Origin: Charina bottae
Lineage: Eukaryota; Chordata; Lepidosauria; Squamata; Charinaidae
DNA length: 64,000 nucleotides
Assembly (NCBI GenBank): GCA_023362775.1
Contig: JALMGJ010000012.1
Span: 22,278,001 to 22,342,000 of the forward strand
Reading direction: 5' to 3'
In this document: in pieces, positions 57,910-64,000 of the stretch
How the letters are laid out: each line of letters opens with the position of its first letter
How positions within the stretch are numbered: the first letter of the stretch is position 1
The notes under the pieces: generated by a model
The model's database searches: none
Told to the model about the DNA's origin: nothing
What the model saw: the letters and a program-made list of their open reading frames with translations, nothing else
Made by a program: the position numbers and the translations under genes

Positions 57910-59595
57910 GGAAATACCTTGACTAGGAATTTGAGATGCTGATCTAAAACCGTATGTGAGAAAAATGGCCATGCATTTGCATGAATGAAGAGCTAGAATA
58001 AAGTTTCTGCCATGGCATTATCTAACTTCAATTTTAATAGGGCATTTATCATTGTCAATATAGTGTTTCCTGCATGTACAGCCATAACAGAGATTATTAA
58101 TTATTTTAGTAGAACATGGAACCCATCTCCCCATCCACCCAAAATTAAAATATGCACTGATTTTAACCTTTTATCTATTCCATCTCACTGTTTGCTGCTA
58201 TTTATAATTTTTATCACACTTCAGATTTCCAACATGCTTTATAATAATCTCTGCATGGATGAGAGGAAGCAGGTCATTATCATTTCCATATGGAATCGCC
58301 AACTGGCCAGAATGGTGCTGATACAACCACTAAAACCCAATTATTTGGTCAGGAAAAAAAGGAGACTTAAGTCTCTATCCAGATTCATTCTTATTTATTC
58401 ACAACTCAGTGTTAAGAAGGTAGAAAGTCACCCCCTGAAATACAGTAGATGGAAAAAGTGGAAACCAGAAGCACCATCTAGTTTTCCAGAATACATTTTG
58501 TAGCCCCCAGAGCACATCTTGAGTGGATAGGCCACAAAATGTGAGCTCTTTCTAACTGGGGTGGGGGTGGATTTTTTTAAGGGGCACTTTTAAGAGTTCT
58601 TAATATTCTCATTTCACCCCTTAAAACTTCTGATTGCCTTCTAAAATGGGTGCAAAGGCACCCTACTTGAGTGCAGTCATCAACATGTATTCTGAATCCT
58701 ATGGTTTTTAAGTCAAAAAGTCAAGAAAAAAAATGGAGAGATTAATCTCTTTGGTGTAAAATAAATCCTGCAAGCCTGTGGTTTCTAGAAGGTTTCTAGT
58801 TTCTGAAGTACCGTAAAAAAGAGCAGATTGTTTTTTCAAGTCGAAGGTGGTTCAGCCTTGCAAAACTCCTACTACAAAAGCAGTAATCCATCTCTTAGAT
58901 GCCTACGCCCCAGCCTTGGAGAGAATGACTAAGGGTCATTCCAGTTTGCATACGCTGGATCAATGGCATTGTTTTGTTTTCCAAACACGTACAATCAAGA
59001 TAATTAATTTTAATCTCATTAATTAATAAAAGAGAAGGAGAGAAAGCCACTTACAGAAACACTTGAAGAAAAACGTATTTTTACCCATCACTGCCTCTTT
59101 TATTTTTATGATGAAGATTAACCACTTCGATTCTTCTACATCCATGGATAGCTATGGGACTGTCTTCTCCAGACTGAATTTGTCCACCTGATGAGATATG
59201 GAAGAGAGGATTTACTGAGGGACCCCTCATCCAAGGGAATGTCATCTAGAAGGCATCACATGCTGAAGCCTTCTCAGTGATGCCTCTATTCTGTAGAACA
59301 CCTTGTCTCCAGATCTCCTCCACCTTACTGAGCTTCTGAACAGCTTTAAAAACATGGCTCTTTAGGAAAGTGTTTGATGACTGAAAGGATTCACCTGTCT
59401 CCATTTGGGTGGATTGTTGTCTTCTTCTTTTTTTCCTTTTTCTTCTTTCGAGAAAAGGAGAAAGAACTGAGTGGCATAGAAGTTGTAGTAAATAAATTTG
59501 TGCATTAGATTGTTTGACTCATCCAACATCAGGAAGGAACCATCTTAGTCTATTAAGATGCAAGCAACTCTAATTTCAGCTTCTTGGGCAGGAGT
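57910..59595. other. Unannotated DNA
   Basis: Contains a 163-codon open frame (58012-58503, plus) discussed among rejected items. Otherwise nothing recognised. Confidence 0.45.
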
Positions 59596-59614
59596 AGATG
59601 AACTGGATTCCCTC

Positions 59615-59778
59615 CAGGGGTGTTTGCAGGAGGGTCAAAAAAGCCAAGATGGCAGCCACAACCATGCAATCAAAGCCCCACCCCTTTTTTATGTGCATCA
59701 ATGCACATAAAAAAGGGCCAGGGGTTCAGTTATGGTCACTATCTTTTCTTTTTTGTCCCATTCATGAAGACACCTCTG
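59615..59778. mobile_element. Non-autonomous hAT MITE (AAGATGGCAGCC family)
   Basis: Starts CAGGGGTGTTTGC and ends AAGACACCTCTG, with perfect target duplication ATTCCCTC at 59607-59614 and 59779-59786. In the middle lies a perfect 17-bp palindrome pair (59682-59698 and 59701-59717) with a CA loop. Confidence 0.9.
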
Positions 59779-60086
59779 ATTCCCTCCTATGAACTCATGC
59801 ACCATGATAAATGTGTTAGTCTCCAAGACCCAAGAGATAGAAACATATTACAATGATAAAATAATTTTTGCACAGTTCCACTGCCATACAGCAGGCTGAC
59901 CAATCCATCTGTTTGGAGGGCTGCTTGAAACTCCATTGCGATATTCTAATGCTAAATTGTAAAGCCAGTGAAGTTTGGAGTATATAATAGCAGATATTTA
60001 AGACTGACTTAAAAGCCAGAGCCCTGATACTATCATTAATATGCTAATTGTTTAAAAACAAGCCAGCCTTTCTTAATTACGGCATG

Positions 60087-60088
60087 GA

Positions 60089-60137
<49 letters not shown>
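60087..60137. repeat. (GAT)n microsatellite
   Basis: About 16 GAT units. Confidence 0.95.
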
Positions 60138-60139
<2 letters not shown>

Positions 60140-60210
60140 ATTTTATTTTAATAAAGCAAAGCAAAGAAAAATAAAATAATGGCAAATGGAACAAAGAAAA
60201 TAAAAAGAGA

Positions 60211-60237
60211 TTAATAATAATAATAATAATAATAATG

Positions 60238-60272
<35 letters not shown>
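60211..60272. repeat. (AAT)n microsatellite
   Basis: About 20 triplets with one GAT interruption, immediately before a SINE head. Confidence 0.95.
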
Positions 60273-60275
<3 letters not shown>

Positions 60276-60500
60276 CCAGTTTGGTGTAGTGGTGAAGGTG
60301 CTGGCCTAGAAGCCATGAGACTGTCAACTCTAGGCCTCCCATAGGCATGAAAGCCGGCTGGGTGACTTTGGGCCAGTCCCTCTCTCTCAGCCCAGCCCAC
60401 CTCACAGGGTTGTTGTGGGGAAAATAGGAGGGGGAAGGAGTATTAGGTATGGTTGCCGCCTTGAGTTGACCAAATATATATTTAAAACGGTGGGATAAAA
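60273..60500 (+). mobile_element. CORE/MIR-like tRNA SINE
   Basis: Plus-strand copy: head gagccagtttggtgtagtgg, core ggtgactttgggccagtccc, tail ending ggtgggataaaaatctaaaa. Confidence 0.88.
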
Positions 60501-60777
60501 ATCTAAAAATAACAACAACAACAACTTTATACAGAATTGTAGTTTATAATGAAATAATGAACACCCTTAAGTGTTGCTATCAACTATTCAGCACTATGAT
60601 AATAAACTTTGAAAGGTGGTTGTTAACCTATTTTCTGAAACTAAGTTGCTTAAACTGAGGTAGTTTAATTTTGTAATACACACACAAACACACACACACA
60701 CACACGTCTATGAAGGTTCTCAGTCATCCAGGTGGAATTGTCTGTAGCTTGAATCATGTCAACTGGATTTCCATTTT

Positions 60778-60826
60778 CTCAGTGGAAACGTTTCGCTCCC
60801 TATCCAAGGAGCTTCTTCAGTCTGAG
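60778..60826 (-). ncRNA. Hammerhead-ribozyme-like motif, left terminus of PLE family B
   Basis: Minus strand: CTCAG-A, CTGAAGA, extra A, stem II GCTCC/GGAGC-type pair, GAAAC, GTT, TCCA, CTGAG. CTCAG and CTGAG close helix I with an internal loop. Confidence 0.6.
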
Positions 60827-60918
60827 CAAAGTTAGTAAGGGAATCCTTAAATATGTTTCTAGGTGGCTGTGTGACCTTGCACCTGGGGCTAGGTCATGGT
60901 TATATTGAGATGTTATTT

Positions 60919-61698
60919 CTAAGTCCCTTTATCATCTAAAGGAGGATCGTTAAGATTGCCATGCTGCTGTTGAGCTTGCGAAATGGTCTTAATCTTCCTA
61001 GGCACAGAAGACAAAGCAGGAAGGAAAATAGGGGAAAGATTGTGCCTGAGGCCCCCACCTCTATTCAAGGAAGGATTTTCCAAGTTGGCATAAATGGATT
61101 CCTTGACCCCTCTCTCAAACCACCTATCTTCTCTGTCTAAAATGTGAACATTAATGTCCTCAGATGAGTGTCCTTTTTCCTTTAGATGAAGATAAACTGC
61201 TGACTCTGGTCCTGTGGTGTTACTTCTCCTGTGTTGGGCCATCCTCCTGTACAAAGGTTGTTTGGTTTCTCCAATGTAGAGTTCAGAGCACTCCTCACTG
61301 CGCTGGATTGCATAAACTACATTGCTTTTCTTGTGTTTTGGAGTTTGATCTTTGGGGTGTACAAGCCTCTGTCTCAGTGTGTTGGTGGGTTTGAAATATA
61401 CAGGTATGTGGTGTTTGCCAAATATCCGTTTTATCTTTTCAGACACGCCAGCCATGTAAGGAATGACCAGGTTCTTCCGTTTACTCTGAGTCTCAGCCCT
61501 ATCTGTCACTGTTTTAGGTCTGGTAGATTTAGATTTAGTGAAGGCCCAATTTGGATATCCACAGGCCTTCAGAACTGTTCTCAGGTGCTGATTTTCATTC
61601 TTTTTGGAATCCATGGAGGTGGGGATGGTTTCTGCTCTGTGTGACAATGTCCTGATGACTCCTAGTTTGTGCTGCAGTGGATGGTGGGAGTCAAACAT
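60919..61698 (-). CDS. PLE GIY-YIG endonuclease region (family B)
   Basis: 259 residues, open to a stop inside the left inverted terminus. It begins MFDSHHPLQHKLGVIRTLSH, the conserved SHP-K-L-RA block after the RT palm, so the Met is internal and the natural protein continues upstream (FTREDTKDN, FLDCEVLIG in the same direction). The linker (HHIPVYFKPTNTLRQRLVHP) is followed by the nuclease signature NVVYAIQRSEECSELYIGET, then RRMAQHRRSN and the helix FERGVKESIYANLE carrying the expected Glu. The CxxC pair of other PLEs is here EEC. It makes the target nick in PLE transposition. All key residues I can identify are intact. Confidence 0.93.
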   Translation of the reverse strand: MFDSHHPLQHKLGVIRTLSHRAETIPTSMDSKKNENQHLRTVLKACGYPNWAFTKSKSTRPKTVTDRAETQSKRKNLVIPYMAGVSEKIKRIFGKHHIPVYFKPTNTLRQRLVHPKDQTPKHKKSNVVYAIQRSEECSELYIGETKQPLYRRMAQHRRSNTTGPESAVYLHLKEKGHSSEDINVHILDREDRWFERGVKESIYANLENPSLNRGGGLRHNLSPIFLPALSSVPRKIKTISQAQQQHGNLNDPPLDDKGT

Positions 61699-61826
61699 CA
61701 GATATTGATCTGTGTGGGGGGGTTTCCTGTAGATCCCTATTTCTAGCTTGCCACTGGTCCCAATGAGGACTTCACAGTCTAGGAATGCCAGTCTGTTGTC
61801 CTTGGTGTCTTCTCTGGTGAACCTAA

Positions 61827-62250
61827 TTTATTTATTTATTTTATCTTATTTATACCCCGCCTATCCCCTCCCTAATGGAGGGCTCTAGGTGGCTTACAAT
61901 CATGTAAATACATATATATTATACAATCATATATATTATTACAGTTTTTACCGCGCAATCGGGAGGAGGAGAGGGAACCAGCTCTTCAGCTGCAGGCATC
62001 GGACTACATGCCCCAGAATGCCTCGCTCCGAGCCGGCTGCTGACGTCCAGGAAGTTGTTGTTTCTGGATTCGTCATCCTCCGCCGCCATTATCGGGATTC
62101 TCCAGGTCTTCTTGGTTCGAGGACGACCCTCCGATGGACGCCAGCAAATTGACCCACGTGAGTGGTACCCAATTTATCTATCGCTTTCAGCTTTCGACCT
62201 GTTGGGTGGACAGAAGCCAGGGTGAATGGCGAGAGCTCACCTCGCCACGC
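61827..62250 (-). mobile_element. Chimeric SINE nested in PLE: Sauria-like body plus L2-like tail
   Basis: On the minus strand the start reads gtgagctctcgcc, aacaggtcgaaagctgaaag and gataaattgggtaccactc. These align with the middle of the Sauria SINE (gtgagctcccgca, caattcgaaagcatg, ataggtaccacttc). A CpG-rich unique part follows (ataatggcggcggaggatga), then an L2-type tail (taagccacctagagccctcc) and (AAAT)n. The tRNA head seems absent. It splits the PLE protein between RT and endonuclease. Confidence 0.7.
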
Positions 62251-63262
62251 GGTTAATGTTGGCATCTATAGTGTTTATATGGTCCGTGAAGGCCTGTACT
62301 TCCTGGGCCTTGATTTTGACCCAGGTGTCATCCACATACCTAAACCAGTGGGTGGGCACCGTTCCCTCGAATGTGTTGAGTGCTTTCTTCTCCACTTCTT
62401 CCATGTATAAATTGGCCACAATGGGTGACACAGGAGAACCCATGGCACAGCCGTGTTTTTGTCTGTAAAAGTCACCTCTGTATGAGAAATAAGTGGTGTT
62501 AAGACACAGGTCCAGAAGATGGCAGATCTGGTTTGGGTTGAGATGGTTTCTCCTTTCAAGGGTGCTGTCCTCTTCTAGTCTCTTCCTGACAGCGGATAGA
62601 GCATGAGTGGTGGGGATGCTGGTGAAAAGGGAGGACACATCGAAGGAGACCATAGTTTCATCTGTATCCAGTTTCAGGATCTTTGCTTTGGAAACAAATT
62701 CTTCCGAATTATGGATGTGGTGTTCAGACTGTCCAACTAGAGGTGCTAGTATGGTAGAGAGGTGTTTGGCAATGTTGTATGTTACCGAATTAATGCTGCT
62801 GACTATGGGTCGGAGGGGTGTTCCTTCCTTGTGGATCTTAGGAAGTCCGTAGATGCAGGGGATGGCTTCTCCAGGATACAGACGGTGGTAGGTAATCCTA
62901 TCGATGGAGCCATCATGTTCCAATTCTTTCAAACTGTCTATTACCTTTTTCTTGTAATTGTTGGTGGGGTCTCTTTTCAGTTTTTCATATGTATGGTGAT
63001 CCTCCAAAAGTGAGGTAATTTTATTGTGGTAGTCTGCAGTGTTTAGAACCACTGTACATCTTCCTTTGTCAGCAGGTAAAATGGTGATGGTTTCATCTTT
63101 GCTGAGGCCTGTCAGGGCTCTCCTCTCTTGGACGGTAAGGTTGGGGAGAGGAGGTTGAGCACTGGACAGAGCTGCAGATATTTTAAGCCGGAGTTGTTCT
63201 GCTTCCTCAAAAGGTAGGTGGTTGTTGTGGATGGCAGATTCTGTGGCTGTAATGAGCTCCAC
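62237..63262 (-). CDS. PLE reverse transcriptase (family B)
   Basis: 341 residues, an almost complete RT of a Penelope-like element. Visible blocks: ETITILPADKGRCTVVLN (about 56-73), YGLPKIHKEGTPLRPIVSS (about 139-157), MVSFDVSSLFTSIP (motif A, about 206-219), GCAMGSPVSPIVANLYMEEV (motif B, about 272-291), FRYVDDTWVKIK with catalytic YVDD (motif C, about 308-319). The natural protein continues into the endonuclease; here the frame ends at DANIN, after which the inserted SINE supplies a few residues and a stop. The first Met is 34 codons inside the right inverted terminus boundary; a start further upstream is possible. No internal stop is seen. Confidence 0.95.
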   Translation of the reverse strand: MELITATESAIHNNHLPFEEAEQLRLKISAALSSAQPPLPNLTVQERRALTGLSKDETITILPADKGRCTVVLNTADYHNKITSLLEDHHTYEKLKRDPTNNYKKKVIDSLKELEHDGSIDRITYHRLYPGEAIPCIYGLPKIHKEGTPLRPIVSSINSVTYNIAKHLSTILAPLVGQSEHHIHNSEEFVSKAKILKLDTDETMVSFDVSSLFTSIPTTHALSAVRKRLEEDSTLERRNHLNPNQICHLLDLCLNTTYFSYRGDFYRQKHGCAMGSPVSPIVANLYMEEVEKKALNTFEGTVPTHWFRYVDDTWVKIKAQEVQAFTDHINTIDANINRVAR

Positions 63263-63446
63263 AACCGGAACTTGCTTGGGAGTGATGGCAAAATTAAGCT
63301 CAACAGCAGCATGGTAATCTTAACGATCCTCCTTTAGATGATAAAGGGTCTTAGAAATAACATCTCAAAATAACCATAACCTAGCCCCAGGTGCAAGGTC
63401 ACACAGCCACCTAGAAACATATTTAAGGATTCCCTTACTAACTTTG

Positions 63447-63495
63447 CTCAGACTGAAGAAGCTCCTTGGATAGGGAGCGAAACGTTTCCACTGAG
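63447..63495 (+). ncRNA. Hammerhead-ribozyme-like motif, right terminus of PLE family B
   Basis: Plus strand: CTCAG-A, CTGAAGA, A, GCTCC, loop TTGGATAG, GGAGC, GAAAC, GTT, TCCA, CTGAG. Stem II (GCTCC/GGAGC) and the outer helix I (CTCAG/CTGAG) pair perfectly. Mirror of the motif at 60778-60826. Confidence 0.62.
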
Positions 63496-63539
63496 AAAAT
63501 AGAAATCCAGTTGACATGATTCAAGCTACAGACACACAC

Positions 63540-64000
63540 ACTTTTTCAACTCACTTCCTTGCTCACACTACATAATGGATGTTCACGTTGCACAACTCTG
63601 CCTAGATCCCAGCAAGAGAAACCAACAGTTCTTCACCTCACTAACAATTTCCAGTCATGGAATTTGTTCTGGTTCTACTCTGGATCAAAACCTTATAAAA
63701 TAGATTGATGGATCAATGAGCAGCAGAGCAATGCAGACATTATTTATGAGCAACTTTTTCTACATTTCCAAAATTGCTTTGGGAGCAGGGGGCCGGCTTG
63801 GTGTGCTTGTTTTAACAAATTCAACGCATGTAGGATACTGGCATTCACCCAGCCTTGCAGATATTCCTCTTCTATGTCTCCTGTCCATCTGGGGCAAATG
63901 ATTAGAACTGCCGTCTTTCTATAGCAGAGAAGAGCAACCTTCTTATCCTAACATAGAACCCTTGAGCTATTTTCCTGGTGCGTTTTGCCTCATTTCCTAA
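63540..64000. other. Unannotated DNA
   Basis: No gene or repeat recognised up to the end of the window. Confidence 0.45.

Larger units (their letters stand above)
60706..63534 (-). mobile_element. Near-complete PLE family B with long inverted termini
   Basis: Outer left end GTCTATGAAGGTTCTCAG follows a (CA)n tract; the right end also runs into a CA repeat, so the target duplication is hidden in CA. The termini form 239-bp inverted repeats (60739-60977 and 63296-63534) with few mismatches. Minus-strand coding fills the middle: reverse transcriptase, then GIY-YIG endonuclease, separated by a chimeric SINE at about 61827-62250. A hammerhead-like core lies in each terminus. Confidence 0.92.

Noticed and set aside
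58012..58503. 163-codon plus-strand ORF with two hydrophobic stretches
   Set aside because: No known domain, AT-rich codon pattern like the flanks, no splice or promoter context, not recognisable as a repeat protein. Taken as a chance frame.

Overview
This 64-kb window is vertebrate nuclear DNA from a squamate reptile (a lizard or snake; I cannot say which). The basis is its repeat set: tRNA-derived Sauria SINEs that end in a Bov-B-like tail, an open Bov-B/RTE reverse transcriptase, a squamate-type CORE/MIR-like SINE, CR1 and L2 3' ends, several non-autonomous hAT families, long simple repeats, and many Penelope-like elements (PLEs). I see no intact host protein-coding gene, no tRNA or rRNA gene and no CRISPR. 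The window reads as intergenic or intronic sequence. One 107-bp candidate exon (10013-10119) is the only host-like coding signal I can support.

Layout. 0-15 kb: mostly single-copy AT-rich DNA with a family-B PLE hairpin (4464-4636), a hAT MITE (7238-7368), a Bov-B 3' fragment (about 8590-8830), a Sauria SINE (11094-11424), and a decayed RTE copy (12.65-13.75 kb) carrying a family-C PLE hairpin. 15-19 kb: a 47-bp direct duplication, a compound microsatellite, CR1 ends, and a family-A PLE with a GIY-YIG endonuclease ORF. 19.5-26 kb: an RTE 5' region broken by a SINE and a MITE, then three hAT elements or fragments and L2/RTE remnants. 26-36 kb: two adjacent retro-insertions sharing one target repeat, an L1 split by a younger Bov-B (both with target-site duplications), and a CORE-SINE with five internal 102-bp repeats whose tail hosts a foldback DNA transposon. 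36-49 kb: more hAT and PLE hairpin copies, a CR1 end, and a family-C PLE that contains a Sauria SINE and a hAT. 49-64 kb: mainly unannotated DNA, then a near-complete family-B PLE (60.7-63.5 kb) with 239-bp inverted termini, reverse transcriptase and GIY-YIG ORFs, split by a chimeric SINE.

The most interesting signal is shared by the three PLE families (A, B, C). Each carries a hammerhead-ribozyme-like core at its terminus (CTGAAGA, a stem-loop, then GAAAC followed by GTT or GTC, closed by a short helix I). In families A and B the core occurs on both arms of an inverted repeat. Several very short copies consist of little more than this terminal hairpin and are bounded by clear target-site duplications, so they seem to move as tiny non-autonomous PLE derivatives. 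Hammerhead motifs in PLEs are known in general; the hairpin-only copies, and the single extra nucleotide before stem II seen in all three families, are what deserve a second look.
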